64,000 nucleotides of DNA from Chelatococcus reniformis. GTDB taxonomy: Bacteria; Pseudomonadota; Alphaproteobacteria; Rhizobiales; Beijerinckiaceae. Positions within the stretch are counted from its first letter, which is position 1; every line of letters begins with the position of its first letter. Location: the NCBI RefSeq assembly GCF_014640075.1, contig NZ_BMGG01000002.1, positions 434,001 through 498,000 on the forward strand. Direction: 5' to 3'. This document shows positions 36,741 through 46,343 of the stretch, one piece after another. The notes beneath the pieces were generated by a model. That model saw only the letters and a list, made by a program, of their open reading frames with translations. It did no database searches and had not been told where the DNA came from. Position numbers and translations under genes: made by a program.

Positions 36741-38198
36741 TTGACTGACACCTATGACGTCGTGGTCATCGGCTCCGGGCCGGGGGGCTACGTCACGGCC
36801 ATTCGCGCGGCCCAGCTCGGCTTCAAGACGGCAATCGTCGAGCGCGAGCACCTGGGCGGGATCTGCCTCAACTGGGGTTGCATCCCCACCAAGGCCCTGC
36901 TGCGTTCCGCGGAGATCTACCACTATCTGCAGCACCCTGGCGACTATGGCCTCACGGCCGAGAACGTTTCGTTCGATGCCAAGGCGGTCGTGGAGCGCTC
37001 GCGCGCCGTGTCGCGGCAGCTCAACGCCGGCGTCGGCTTCCTCATGAAGAAGAACAAGGTCGACGTGATCTGGGGCGAGGCGCGAATCGCCAAGGCCCCG
37101 AGGGGCGAGGCCGCCGGCACCGTCGCGGTCGCCGCGCCGAGCAAAGTGCCGATGCAGCCGCAGCCGCCCCTGCCCAAGGGCGCCCTCGGGCCGGGCGACT
37201 ACGCCGCCCGCCACATCGTCGTCGCCACCGGGGCGCGGCCGCGGGTCCTGCCCGGGCTGGAGCCCGACGGCAAACTGGTGTGGACCTATTTCGAGGCCAT
37301 GGTGCCGCAGGCCATGCCCAAGTCGCTGCTCGTCGTCGGATCCGGCGCCATCGGCATCGAGTTCGCGTCGTTCTATCGTACCTTCGGTGCGGAGGTGACG
37401 GTGGTCGAGGTGCTGCCGCAGATCCTGCCGGTAGAGGACGCCGAGATTGCGGCCTTTGCGCGCAAGCGGTTGGAAAAGCAGGGCATCCGCATCCTCACGG
37501 GCGCCAAGGTGAACCAGCTCGACAAGGCCGGCGACCACGTCGTCGCCACCGTCGACGACGGCAAGGGCGGCTCCCGGACGATCGAGGCCGAGCGCGTCAT
37601 CTCGGCCGTGGGCGTCGTCGGCAATATCGAGAACCTCGGCCTCGAGGAGCTCGGCGTGCGGACGGACCGCGGTATCGTCGTCACCGACGGGCTGGGGCGG
37701 ACAAATGTCGAGGGCGTCTATGCCATCGGCGACGTCGCCGGGCCGCCGATGCTGGCGCACAAGGCAGAGCACGAAGGCGTGCTGTGCGTCGAGGCGATCA
37801 AGGGCCTGCCTACCCATCCGATGGACAAGGCCATGATCCCCGGCTGCACCTACTGCAATCCGCAGGTCGCCTCGGTCGGCCTGACGGAAGCCAAGGCCAA
37901 GGAGGGCGGCTACGACATCAAGGTCGGGCGCTTTCCCTTCATCGGCAACGGCAAGGCCATCGCACTCGGCGAGCCGGAGGGGCTGGTGAAGACGATCTTC
38001 GACGGCAGGACGGGTCAGCTCCTCGGTGCCCACCTGGTGGGCGCCGAGGTGACGGAGCTCATTCAGGGCTTCGTCGTCGCGATGAACCTCGAGACCACCG
38101 AGGAAGAGCTGATCCACTCGGTCTTCCCGCATCCCACGCTGTCGGAGACGATGCACGAAAGCGTGCTCGACGCCTTCGGCCGTGTCATCCATACGTAG
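36741..38198 (+). CDS. lpdA: Dihydrolipoamide dehydrogenase (E3)
   Basis: 485-aa FAD disulphide oxidoreductase that re-oxidises the lipoyl groups of PdhB/PdhC. It has VVVIGSGPGGYVTAIRAAQ, the redox pair Cys42/Cys47 (CLNWGCIPTK), the NAD motif VVGSGAIGIEFASFY and the C-terminal HPTLSETMHE with the catalytic His. A Pro/Gly-rich insertion near residues 112-150 is seen. The start is a TTG at 36741 supported by GGAG six bases upstream; no ATG precedes the FAD motif. Confidence 0.97.
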   Translation: MTDTYDVVVIGSGPGGYVTAIRAAQLGFKTAIVEREHLGGICLNWGCIPTKALLRSAEIYHYLQHPGDYGLTAENVSFDAKAVVERSRAVSRQLNAGVGFLMKKNKVDVIWGEARIAKAPRGEAAGTVAVAAPSKVPMQPQPPLPKGALGPGDYAARHIVVATGARPRVLPGLEPDGKLVWTYFEAMVPQAMPKSLLVVGSGAIGIEFASFYRTFGAEVTVVEVLPQILPVEDAEIAAFARKRLEKQGIRILTGAKVNQLDKAGDHVVATVDDGKGGSRTIEAERVISAVGVVGNIENLGLEELGVRTDRGIVVTDGLGRTNVEGVYAIGDVAGPPMLAHKAEHEGVLCVEAIKGLPTHPMDKAMIPGCTYCNPQVASVGLTEAKAKEGGYDIKVGRFPFIGNGKAIALGEPEGLVKTIFDGRTGQLLGAHLVGAEVTELIQGFVVAMNLETTEEELIHSVFPHPTLSETMHESVLDAFGRVIHT

Positions 38199-38294
38199 CA
38201 GCGATAGCACAGGCTGCTGTACGAGGGTCGCGCCACGCGCCGCCAGCGACGCGGCGGGGCTTGATCAAGCGTTGCAGAGGATGGGGAGACCGGA

Positions 38295-38579
38295 ATGAAC
38301 GATCAGGTATACGGCGCGCTGGGACAGCCCGGGGTGAGCTTCATCGTCGCGATCATCGTCGGCGCCATCGCCGGCTGGATCGCCGAGAGGATCACCAGCT
38401 CCAACATGGGCCTCTTCACCAACATCCTGATGGGCATCATTGGCGGTATCGTCGGCCGCATCCTCGCCAACCTGCTCAGCATCTCCTACTACGGCTTCTG
38501 GGCCAACCTCGTCGCGGCCACGATCGGCGCCGTCATCATCATCTATGCCTACCGGGCCATCCGCGGCCGAACGGCGTAG
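38295..38579 (+). CDS. GlsB/YeaQ/YmgE family small membrane protein
   Basis: 94-aa protein with three hydrophobic segments and the family's Gly-rich pattern (IVGAIAGWIAERI, MGIIGGIVGRILANLL, AATIGAVIIIYAYRAIRG). The family is called transglycosylase-associated or general-stress membrane protein; its function is not established. It lies between lpdA and lipA with a GGGGAG ribosome site. Confidence 0.88.
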   Translation: MNDQVYGALGQPGVSFIVAIIVGAIAGWIAERITSSNMGLFTNILMGIIGGIVGRILANLLSISYYGFWANLVAATIGAVIIIYAYRAIRGRTA

Positions 38580-38705
38580 AGGCGCGGCCGCGCGCCCGTT
38601 TGCGCCCTCGCACCAAAGCACATAGATAGCGTCGGACGCGGTTTTCGGTTTCCACCGCGCCCGGTGAACGAGGCGCGGTGGCGACGCCGCGCCGGAGCCC
38701 TGTCC

Positions 38706-39689
38706 ATGGCTGTCGTGCTCGACCTCCTCAATCGTGATCCGCGCCCGTCCGCGGCGACATCGGCTGGCGCGCGTCACCCGGAAAAGGCGCATAGGCCGGA
38801 CCAGCCGGTGCAGCGCAAACCGGATTGGATCCGCGTGAAGGCGCCGGGCTCGCCGGCGTGGTCGGCGACCCAGAAGATCGTTCGCGACAACAAGCTCGTC
38901 ACCGTCTGCGAAGAGGCCGGTTGTCCGAATATCGGCGAGTGCTGGGAGAAGAAGCACGCGACGTTCATGATCATGGGCGACACGTGCACGCGCGCCTGCG
39001 CCTTCTGCAACGTCAAGACCGGCTTGCCGGACCCGCTTGCTCCGGACGAGCCGGAGAAGGTGGCGGACGCCGTCGCCAAGCTCGGGCTGAGCCACGTGGT
39101 GATCACGTCGGTGGACCGCGACGACCTGCCCGACGGCGGGGCGGCGCACTTTGCGGCTGTCATCGCCGCCATTCGCCGGCGCGCTCCGGGCACGACCGTC
39201 GAGATCCTGACGCCGGACTTCCTGCGGAAGGACGGCGCGCTGGAGGTGGTCGTTGCGGCCAAGCCCGACGTGTTCAACCACAATCTCGAAACGGTGCCGT
39301 CGAAGTACCTGACCGTGCGCCCCGGTGCGCGCTACTTCCACTCGATCCGGCTGCTGCAGCGCGTGAAGGAACTCGACCCGGCCATCTTCACCAAGTCGGG
39401 CATCATGGTGGGGCTGGGCGAGGAGCGCAACGAGGTCCTGCAGCTGATGGACGATCTGCGCTCGGCCTCCATCGACTTCCTGACCATCGGCCAATACTTG
39501 CAGCCCACGCGCAAGCATCATCCGGTGATCCGCTTCATCACGCCCGACGAGTTCAAGGCTTACGAGACCACGGCCTATGCCAAGGGCTTCCTGATGGTCT
39601 CGGCGACGCCGCTGACACGCTCGTCCCACCACGCCGGCGAGGACTTCGCCCGGCTGAAGGCCGCGCGCGAGGCGCTGCGGAGCCGCTGA
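38706..39689 (+). CDS. lipA: Lipoyl synthase LipA
   Basis: 327-aa radical SAM enzyme that inserts two sulphurs into octanoyl groups on lipoyl domains. The auxiliary cluster motif is [12 protein letters not shown], and the radical SAM triad is CTRACAFC. The C-terminal SSHHAGED carries the conserved Ser region. ATG at 38706 is chosen since upstream residues are not family-like. Its substrates, the lipoyl domains of PdhB and PdhC, are encoded just upstream. Confidence 0.97.
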   Translation: MAVVLDLLNRDPRPSAATSAGARHPEKAHRPDQPVQRKPDWIRVKAPGSPAWSATQKIVRDNKLVTVCEEAGCPNIGECWEKKHATFMIMGDTCTRACAFCNVKTGLPDPLAPDEPEKVADAVAKLGLSHVVITSVDRDDLPDGGAAHFAAVIAAIRRRAPGTTVEILTPDFLRKDGALEVVVAAKPDVFNHNLETVPSKYLTVRPGARYFHSIRLLQRVKELDPAIFTKSGIMVGLGEERNEVLQLMDDLRSASIDFLTIGQYLQPTRKHHPVIRFITPDEFKAYETTAYAKGFLMVSATPLTRSSHHAGEDFARLKAAREALRSR

Positions 39690-39718
39690 CCACGCTTACA
39701 GCCAATCGGACCCAATCG

Positions 39719-40177
39719 ATGCCGTCGTTCCAGACCACGCGCGATGTGGCGCATACACCTGACCAGATGTTCGACCTCGTGGCTGACGTCGAGCGCTATC
39801 CGGAGTTTCTGCCGCTGTGCACGGGACTGACCGTGTTGCGCCGGCAGACGGACGAGAACGGCGTCGAAACGCTCGTCGCGCGCATGGGCGTCGGCTACAA
39901 GTCGATCAGCGAGAGCTTCACCAGCCGGGTAACGCTCGATCGGACACACATGAAGATCGTCGTCGAGTACGTCGACGGGCCCTTCCGCCAGCTCACCAAC
40001 CGCTGGACCTTCAAGGAATCTCCGAAGGGGTGCCTGGTAGCGTTCTTCATCACCTACGAATTCAGGAGCCGCATGCTGAGCATGCTGATGGGCTCGGTGT
40101 TCGACAAGGCGTTCCGCCGCTTCGCCGAGGCCTTCGAGAGGCGCGCCGGCGAGGTCTTCGGCCCCGCGGCGGCGTAG
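39719..40177 (+). CDS. Coq10/RatA-type START-domain protein
   Basis: 152-aa SRPBCC-fold protein similar to mitochondrial COQ10, a ubiquinone chaperone, and to RatA. Characteristic stretches are DQMFDLVADVERYPEFLPLC near the N-terminus and FRSRMLSMLMGSVFDKAFRR near the C-terminus. It lies 29 bp after lipA. Its TAG stop codon (40175-40177) is the first three bases of an intergenic repeat. A respiratory quinone role is the likelier reading over a toxin. Confidence 0.9.
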   Translation: MPSFQTTRDVAHTPDQMFDLVADVERYPEFLPLCTGLTVLRRQTDENGVETLVARMGVGYKSISESFTSRVTLDRTHMKIVVEYVDGPFRQLTNRWTFKESPKGCLVAFFITYEFRSRMLSMLMGSVFDKAFRRFAEAFERRAGEVFGPAAA

Positions 40178-40279
40178 AGCATTTCCGCGTTTCTTCCAAT
40201 CGCCGAAATACTCTATCTGTTTGATTTGTCGCGTTTTCTTCACGCAAATCGGCATCCACTTCGCTCGAAAACGGTCTAA
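40175..40279 (-). repeat. Palindromic intergenic repeat, copy 3 (units C+B, inverted)
   Basis: Same B and C units as copy 1 but in reverse orientation, somewhat more diverged (GAAATACTCT in place of GAAATGCTCT). It fills the gap between the convergent coq10-like and CinA-like genes and its first bases provide the coq10-like stop codon. Probably acts at transcript ends. Confidence 0.82.
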
Positions 40280-40310
40280 GCGGGTGCGGTCGGAGCGCGC
40301 CGTCTCCGGT

Positions 40311-40823
40311 TCAATCCCGCTCGGCCGCCTGCCGCAGCAGCTCGAGCGCCTGAGCGACGGCGGCGAGCCGTATCGGGCCGCGGCCGAGGTCGCCGAAGCG
40401 CCGTTCGACGTGCAGCGGCGCGAACCCGGTCCGCGCCGCGGCGAAGTGAACGAGGCCGACTGGCTTCGCCGCGCTGCCGCCGCCGGGTCCGGCGACGCCG
40501 GTGATGGCAACGGTCACGGCGGCGCGCGAGCGCGCGAGCGCCCCCTCGGCCATGGCACGGGCCACCGGCTCGCTCACGGCGCCGTACCGCTCGATGAGGT
40601 CCATCGGCACCCCGAGCATCTCGTGCTTGGCCTCGTTGGAGTAGGTGACGAAGCCGCGGTCGACCACGTCCGACGAGCCGGCGACTTCGGTCAGGGCGCC
40701 GGCGACGAGCCCGCCGGTGCATGATTCCGCCGTTGCGAGCATGAACTTGCGCGAGCGGCAGAGGGCCAGCAGCGCGGCCGCTCGGTCGGCGATGTCGATC
40801 GGAACCTCTCGCGTCGTCACCAT
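40311..40823 (-). CDS. CinA C-terminal domain protein (nicotinamide-nucleotide amidase)
   Basis: 170-aa stand-alone CinA C-terminal (PncC-type) domain that deamidates NMN to NaMN. The conserved segments are LATAESCTGGLVAGALTEVAGSS and VAITGVAGPGGGSAAKPVG. It lacks the N-terminal COG1058 domain. Its ATG directly abuts the TGA stop of ispDF, so the two are probably translationally coupled. Confidence 0.92.
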   Translation of the reverse strand: MVTTREVPIDIADRAAALLALCRSRKFMLATAESCTGGLVAGALTEVAGSSDVVDRGFVTYSNEAKHEMLGVPMDLIERYGAVSEPVARAMAEGALARSRAAVTVAITGVAGPGGGSAAKPVGLVHFAAARTGFAPLHVERRFGDLGRGPIRLAAVAQALELLRQAAERD

Positions 40824-42032
40824 TCAGCCCTCCTCGTCGAGATCGGTCGTGGCCGGCAGCCGCACGCTGGCCGCGGCCTGCGCGGCGATGCCCTCGCGCC
40901 GGCCGGTAAAGCCCAGGCCTTCCGAGGTCGTCGCCTTGATCGATACGGCGCCCGGCCGCACGCCCGCGATGGCGGCGATGCGCTCGCGCATGGCGTCGCG
41001 ATGCGGGCCGATCCGCGGGCGTTCACATACGACGGTGACGTCCAGGTGGTCGATGATGCCGCCGCGGGCCCGGATCCGCTCGGCCGCGTAGGCCAGGAAG
41101 CGGTCCGACGAGGCGCCACGCCACTGTGGATCGCTCGGCGGAAAGTGCGTGCCGATATCGCCGTCGGCAATCGTGCCGAGGAGGGCATCGGTGAGCGCAT
41201 GCAGCACCACGTCGCCGTCGGAATGGGCAAGGACGCCCCGGTCGTGGGCGATGCGCACGCCGCCGACGATGAGGTGGTCGCCATCGCCGAAGGCGTGCAC
41301 GTCGTAGCCGAAGCCGGTCCGGCCGATCAGCCCGGGCGCCGGCCGCCCGTCGTGCGCGAAGTCTGCCGGCGTCGTCAGCTTCACGTTGCGGAGGTCGCCG
41401 GCGAAAGTGAACACGGGTATCCCTGCCCATTCGGCGATGGCGGCGTCGTCGGTGAATGTGCCGGCAACGCCGGCGGCGCGGCGGTGCGCCTCGGCGATGG
41501 CGCCAAAGCGGAAGGCCTGCGGCGTTTGCGCGGCATGCAGTTGCGCGCGGTCGTAGGTCTCCAGCACGCGGCCGTCGCCGTCGACGCGCTTGATGGTGTC
41601 GGCGACCGCGACGGTCGGCAGCGCGGCGCCGTGCGTCACGGCGGCGTCGATGGCCCGGTCGATCAGCTCGACCGAGGCGAAGGGCCTCGCGGCGTCATGG
41701 ATGAGGACCACGTCGATATCAGGCGCCGGCAGGGCGGCCAACGCTTCGAGCCCGGCCCTTACCGATGCCTGGCGGGTTTCGCCACCGTCGACGGGGGGCT
41801 CCAGCTTGGCCGCGTGCGCGACGTCGAGCAGCGCGATCGCATCGTCGTAGGCAGACCGGTCGTCGGGGTGGATCACGACGACCACGTGTGCCACGCGCGG
41901 CGCGGCGAGCAGGGCGCTCAGGCCGTGCCACAGCACCGGACGGCCGTGCAGATCGCGATACTGCTTGGGCCGGCCGGGGCCGGCACGGTTGCCGCGCCCG
42001 GCCGCGACGAGAATGGCTGCGACGACGGTCAT
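40824..42032 (-). CDS. ispDF: Bifunctional IspD/IspF (MEP pathway)
   Basis: 402-aa fusion catalysing two non-consecutive steps of isoprenoid precursor synthesis: CTP-dependent cytidylation of MEP and cyclisation to MEcPP. The IspD half (1-235) has [22 protein letters not shown] and IHDAARPF. The IspF half (from about 238) has GFGYDVHAF with metal ligands Asp244/His246, [19 protein letters not shown] and [13 protein letters not shown]. The fusion is common in alphaproteobacteria. ATG at 42032 chosen; upstream frame lies in a repeat-like palindrome. Confidence 0.96.
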   Translation of the reverse strand: MTVVAAILVAAGRGNRAGPGRPKQYRDLHGRPVLWHGLSALLAAPRVAHVVVVIHPDDRSAYDDAIALLDVAHAAKLEPPVDGGETRQASVRAGLEALAALPAPDIDVVLIHDAARPFASVELIDRAIDAAVTHGAALPTVAVADTIKRVDGDGRVLETYDRAQLHAAQTPQAFRFGAIAEAHRRAAGVAGTFTDDAAIAEWAGIPVFTFAGDLRNVKLTTPADFAHDGRPAPGLIGRTGFGYDVHAFGDGDHLIVGGVRIAHDRGVLAHSDGDVVLHALTDALLGTIADGDIGTHFPPSDPQWRGASSDRFLAYAAERIRARGGIIDHLDVTVVCERPRIGPHRDAMRERIAAIAGVRPGAVSIKATTSEGLGFTGRREGIAAQAAASVRLPATTDLDEEG

Positions 42033-42062
42033 GGCGCCTCCCGGTAGGTCGCACGAGATCTG

Positions 42063-42221
42063 AGAGCCTGTTTGGAATGTCGGGCGGGTCGGTCCGACGG
42101 TCTTGTCACGCTCTGGGTCGGCGATCTTGCCGATATCGACTGATATCGGCTGCGATCGCCTCCCGCCGGAGCGCAACAATTCCGCGACGGGCCTCCGCCG
42201 CCCAATTCCCAAACAGGCTCT
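42063..42221. mobile_element. MITE-like palindromic element with 16-17-bp terminal inverted repeats
   Basis: The 159-bp segment begins AGAGCCTGTTTGGAAT and ends with the complement of AGAGCCTGTTTGGGAAT (42205-42221), one base different. Its centre is a strong stem (GCCGATATC 42129-42137 with GATATCGGC 42142-42150, extended by GGCGATC/GATCGCC). The two halves align as complements along most of their length, so the whole element is one long imperfect hairpin. No coding capacity. No clear target duplication was seen. It occupies about half of the 309-bp divergent gap between ispDF and dusB. Confidence 0.6.
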
Positions 42222-42341
42222 AACCGGACGGGCACGCAAAGGCCAACTTTACGTGCGAGCGAGATTCTCAAGCGAAGATTCCTGGGGACCTTCGTGTTGC
42301 AGTGCAAAGCGGCGCTGGCTAACTGCGTCCAGATTGGCTAA

Positions 42342-43352
42342 ATGATAAGCATTATGTCTGCTGACCAGCATCTAGGCAGGCGTGCCTTGGACGGCCTCCG
42401 GTCGGGCGCCGCCGTCCTGGCACCCATGTCGGGCGTGACCGACGTCTGTTTTCGGCGCCTGGCGGAGCGCTTCGGCGCCTCCCTCGTCGTGTCGGAGATG
42501 GTCGCCTCGCGCGCCTTCGCTCACGGCGCGGCGGAGGCGTCCCTGCGGGCGCAGGGTGCCGACATCGCCGTTCATGCGGTGCAATTGGCCGGATGCGAGG
42601 CCTACTGGCTGGGGGAGGCGGCACGGGTCGCCGCGGCGCACGGCGCGGCCCTCATCGACATCAACATGGGGTGCCCGGCCAAGAGCGTGACCGGCGGCCT
42701 CGCCGGCTCGGCGTTGATGCGCGATCTAGACCATGCCCTGCGCCTGATCGACGCCGTCGTCGCAGCCGTCACCGTACCGGTGACGCTCAAGATGAGGTTG
42801 GGCTGGGACGACCAGAGCCGCAACGCGCCCGAATTGGCCCGCCGCGCCGAGGCGGCCGGCGTCGGGTTGGTGACCGTTCACGGGCGCACCCGCCAGCAAT
42901 TCTACAAAGGCGCGGCGGACTGGGACGCCGTGGCAGCCGTTCGGGCGGCGACGGCGTTGCCGTTGGTGGTGAACGGCGACATCGTCGACGGGGCCTCGGC
43001 GGCTGCCGCCAGGGCAGCCTCCGGCGCCGATGCCGTGATGGTCGGCCGCGCCGCCCTCGGGCGCCCTTGGCTCGTGGGTGAAATCGCCGCGGCGCAGGCC
43101 GGGCGTGCCTGGCAGCCGCCGACGCCGGCGCAGAAGACCCAGGCCGTGTGCGAGCACTACGAGGCCATCCTCGATCTTTACGGCAGAGACACGGGCGTGC
43201 GCCACGCGCGCAAGCACCTGTCGGCCTACGCCGCCCATGCAAGGGCTCCTGAGCGGTTGCGGCAGGCCCTCGTTGCGTCGGCCGATCCGGCCGAGGTCTT
43301 GCGGCTGGTGCAGCAACTGTTCGACCGCACCCAACTGGAGTTGGCCGCATGA
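42342..43352 (+). CDS. dusB: tRNA dihydrouridine synthase DusB (NifR3)
   Basis: 336-aa FMN enzyme that reduces uridine in tRNA D-loops. It has [30 protein letters not shown] with the catalytic Cys, [20 protein letters not shown] and [13 protein letters not shown]. It is the first gene of the nifR3-ntrBCYX operon and overlaps ntrB by 4 bp. An in-frame ATG at 42354 is an alternative start. Confidence 0.95.
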   Translation: MISIMSADQHLGRRALDGLRSGAAVLAPMSGVTDVCFRRLAERFGASLVVSEMVASRAFAHGAAEASLRAQGADIAVHAVQLAGCEAYWLGEAARVAAAHGAALIDINMGCPAKSVTGGLAGSALMRDLDHALRLIDAVVAAVTVPVTLKMRLGWDDQSRNAPELARRAEAAGVGLVTVHGRTRQQFYKGAADWDAVAAVRAATALPLVVNGDIVDGASAAAARAASGADAVMVGRAALGRPWLVGEIAAAQAGRAWQPPTPAQKTQAVCEHYEAILDLYGRDTGVRHARKHLSAYAAHARAPERLRQALVASADPAEVLRLVQQLFDRTQLELAA

Positions 43353-44497
43353 ACTCAGGCCGTGTCTCGGCGCGATCGCCCATCAGCCGCGCTGCGGATG
43401 GCGCGGTGGACAGCGCGCAGATTCTCAACGTCCTTCCCGTGCCGGTCCTGACCATTGGACCGGGCAACGTGATCGTCGATGCCAACGTCAGCGCCGAGGA
43501 CTTCTTCGAGCAGAGCCTGGCCATGCTGCGGCGACTGCGCCTGTCGGACCTCTTGTCGTTCGGCTCGCCGGTGCTCGGCATGATCGACGATGTCCGCGAG
43601 CGCGGCTCCAGCGTCAGTGGCTACCGGGTGGCCGTCGGGCGACCACGCCCGGGTGGTGACTGCATCGCCGACGTCTTCGCTGCCCCTTTGCGTGACGATG
43701 CCGAGAATGTAGTCTTGATGCTGCAAGAACGTACAATTGCCGAAAAAATGGACAGGCAGCTCACCACCCGCGGCGCCGCGCGGTCGGTTACCGCCCTCGG
43801 CTCCATGCTCGCCCACGAGATCAAGAATCCGCTCTCGGGCATCCGCGGCGCGGCGCAACTGCTGGAGCAGTCGGCCAACGACGACGACCGACTGCTGACG
43901 CAGCTCATCTGCGACGAGGCGGATCGGATCGTGAAACTGGTCGAGCGGATGGAGTTCTTCGGCGACGAGCGCCCGGTGGAGCGCGAGGCCGTCAACATCC
44001 ACGGCGTGCTCGACCACGTGAAGCGCCTCGCCCAGTCCGGGTTCGCTCGCCATATCCGCCTCGAGGAGATCTACGATCCGTCGTTGCCGCCGGTGCTCGG
44101 CAATCGCGACCAGCTGATCCAGGTGTTTCTGAACCTGGTGAAGAACGCGGCCGAGGCGATTGGCCAGGACGCCATGGACGGCCAGATCACCTTGGCTACT
44201 GCGTTCCGCCCGGGCATGCGCATGCAGGTGCCGGGCTCGCGCGCCAAGGTGAGCCTGCCACTCGAGTTCCGTGTCACCGACAACGGTCCTGGCGTGCCCT
44301 CCGATATCCTTCCCGATCTGTTCGATCCGTTCGTCACCACCAAGGCGCAGGGAAGTGGTCTTGGTCTTGCTTTGGTCGCCAAGGTGATCGGCGACCACGG
44401 CGGTGTGGTCGAGTGCGAATCAGGAGCGCATCGAACGACGTTTCGCGTTTTGATGCCAATGTTTACGGCCCGAGACGGGCGTGGAGCAGGGACTTGA
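43349..44497 (+). CDS. ntrB: Nitrogen regulation histidine kinase NtrB (GlnL)
   Basis: 382-aa cytoplasmic kinase/phosphatase controlled by PII. An N-terminal PAS domain (about 25-130) is followed by the HisKA box [21 protein letters not shown] with His156, the N box [10 protein letters not shown] and G boxes ([19 protein letters not shown]). The start overlaps dusB (ATGA) and the stop lies 4 nt before the ntrC start, so it is translationally coupled on both sides. Confidence 0.96.
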   Translation: MNSGRVSARSPISRAADGAVDSAQILNVLPVPVLTIGPGNVIVDANVSAEDFFEQSLAMLRRLRLSDLLSFGSPVLGMIDDVRERGSSVSGYRVAVGRPRPGGDCIADVFAAPLRDDAENVVLMLQERTIAEKMDRQLTTRGAARSVTALGSMLAHEIKNPLSGIRGAAQLLEQSANDDDRLLTQLICDEADRIVKLVERMEFFGDERPVEREAVNIHGVLDHVKRLAQSGFARHIRLEEIYDPSLPPVLGNRDQLIQVFLNLVKNAAEAIGQDAMDGQITLATAFRPGMRMQVPGSRAKVSLPLEFRVTDNGPGVPSDILPDLFDPFVTTKAQGSGLGLALVAKVIGDHGGVVECESGAHRTTFRVLMPMFTARDGRGAGT

Positions 44498-44501
44498 CCA
44501 C

Positions 44502-45944
44502 ATGGCGCACGGACACATCTTGGTCGCAGACGACGATGCCGCGATCAGAACCGTCCTGAACCAAGCCTTGTCGCGTGCGGGTTACGATGTACGGTCGACG
44601 GGGCAGGCGGCGACCCTCTGGCGGTGGGTCTCTCAGGGCGACGGGGACCTCGTCATCACCGACGTGGTGATGCCCGACGAGAACGCTTTCGATCTCCTGC
44701 CTCGCATCAAGAAGCTCAGGCCGGACCTGCCGATCATCGTCATGAGCGCGCAGAACACGTTCATGACCGCGATCCGGGCTTCGGAACGGGGCGCCTACGA
44801 GTACCTGCCTAAGCCGTTCGACCTGAAGGAGCTGGTGTCGATCGTCGGTCGCGCGCTGTCGCGCCCGCGCGGTCAGACAACAGCGGCGGGCGGCGGCGAG
44901 CCCGAGGACATTCCGCTGGTCGGCCGCTCGCCCGCCATGCAGGAGATCTACCGCGCCCTGGCGCGGCTGATGGCGACCGACCTAACGGTGATGATCAGCG
45001 GCGAATCGGGCACCGGCAAGGAGCTGGTTGCGCGCGCGCTGCACGATTACGGCAAGCGCAAGAGCGGGCCGTTCGTCGCGGTCAACATGGCGGCGATCCC
45101 ACGCGACCTGATCGAGTCCGAGTTGTTCGGCCACGAGAAGGGCGCGTTCACCGGCGCGACCGCCCGCAACGCGGGCCGTTTCGAGCAGGCGGAAGGCGGC
45201 ACCCTGTTCCTGGACGAGATCGGTGACATGCCGATGGAGGCGCAGACGCGGCTCCTGCGCGTCCTCCAGCAGGGCGAGTACACCACCGTCGGCGGGCGCA
45301 CGCCGATCAAGACCAACGTCCGCATCATCGCCGCGACGAACAAGGACCTGCGCATCTCGATCCAGCAGGGGCTCTTCCGCGAGGATCTGTTCTTTCGCCT
45401 GAACGTGGTGCCGCTGCGGCTGCCGCCGCTGCGGGAGCGCGCCGAGGACGTCCCCGACCTCGTCCGCCATTTCTTCGGCATCGTCGAGAAGGAGGGCTTG
45501 CCGCGCAAGCAGGTCGACACGGAGGCGATGGACCGCCTCAAGCGCTATCGGTGGCCCGGCAACGTGCGCGAGTTGGAGAATCTGGTCAGGCGCCTGGCGG
45601 CGCTTTATCCGCAGGACACCATCACCGGCCCGATCATCGACGCCGAGCTCGACCCCACTCCGCCGACTTCGCTGACGGCCTCTGCGGCGCCCGGCCCCGA
45701 CACGCTGTCGACGGCGGTGGAGCGCCATCTCGCCACCTACTTCGGCGGTTTCAAGGACAATCTGCCCCCGCCCGGTCTCTACCATCGGATCCTGCGCGAG
45801 CTGGAGGGGCCGCTGCTCGGTGCGGCGTTGGCGGCCACCCGTGGCAATCAGATCAAGGCCGCCGAGCTGCTTGGCCTCAATCGCAACACGCTGCGCAAGA
45901 AGATCCGCGATCTCGACCTGCAGGTGATCCGCACCAGCCGCTGA
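44502..45944 (+). CDS. ntrC: Nitrogen regulator NtrC (sigma-54 activator)
   Basis: 480-aa enhancer-binding protein. The receiver (1-120) has D10-D12, phospho-acceptor D54 and K104 region ([11 protein letters not shown]). The AAA+ domain has Walker A GESGTGKE, the sigma-54 contact loop GAFTGA and Walker [13 protein letters not shown]. The C-terminal Fis-type helix-turn-helix has [17 protein letters not shown]. The ATG at 44502 fits the receiver start. All catalytic features are intact. Confidence 0.97.
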   Translation: MAHGHILVADDDAAIRTVLNQALSRAGYDVRSTGQAATLWRWVSQGDGDLVITDVVMPDENAFDLLPRIKKLRPDLPIIVMSAQNTFMTAIRASERGAYEYLPKPFDLKELVSIVGRALSRPRGQTTAAGGGEPEDIPLVGRSPAMQEIYRALARLMATDLTVMISGESGTGKELVARALHDYGKRKSGPFVAVNMAAIPRDLIESELFGHEKGAFTGATARNAGRFEQAEGGTLFLDEIGDMPMEAQTRLLRVLQQGEYTTVGGRTPIKTNVRIIAATNKDLRISIQQGLFREDLFFRLNVVPLRLPPLRERAEDVPDLVRHFFGIVEKEGLPRKQVDTEAMDRLKRYRWPGNVRELENLVRRLAALYPQDTITGPIIDAELDPTPPTSLTASAAPGPDTLSTAVERHLATYFGGFKDNLPPPGLYHRILRELEGPLLGAALAATRGNQIKAAELLGLNRNTLRKKIRDLDLQVIRTSR

Positions 45945-46343
45945 CCGGCCGCTGCTTCGACAGCGACACCGCGCTCGGCCGGCCCCGCCTCCGGCGACGT
46001 GCGTCGTGGCCGCCTCCGACGCGCCCTCGGCATTCCGGCGCCGCCGCCGAGCGGCCCGGGCATGCCTTTCCGTTTTGATCTGGCAAGGGCGCCTTGCGCT
46101 CAGATGTGCCAGCCAGCGCAAGAATCCCTCCGGATTCAAAGCGTTGAGATCATCAATGCGCCATTGATGAACCCGTCTGCCGGCGAAATGCCCTGACCGG
46201 TTCCTGTCGACGGGGTGGATTTCCCCCGGGACGGGCGGTTGCATCGTGCGCTCTGCCGCGGGATTGTCTTATTTGGACAACACTGTTGTCTTCTCGCATC
46301 ACCGCGATCGAGTCGCGCTGCCCGCGCCGTCACGAGGTTCTGT
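45945..46343. other. 399-bp ntrC-ntrY gap
   Basis: The gap holds several small dyads: GAATCC/GGATTC (46122-46137) and a perfect GACAACACTGTTGTC (46276-46290). An internal ntrYX promoter or operator could be here. No gene is supported. Confidence 0.45.
46276..46290. promoter_or_regulatory. Perfect dyad before ntrY
   Basis: GACAAC-ACT-GTTGTC is a perfect inverted repeat followed by TTCT, 53 bp before the proposed ntrY start. It could be a regulator-binding site or a weak hairpin. Confidence 0.3.

Noticed and set aside
39719-40177. RatA toxin of a toxin-antitoxin pair
   Set aside because: No antitoxin gene is adjacent and the lipA-linked context and sequence fit the Coq10-type quinone chaperone better.
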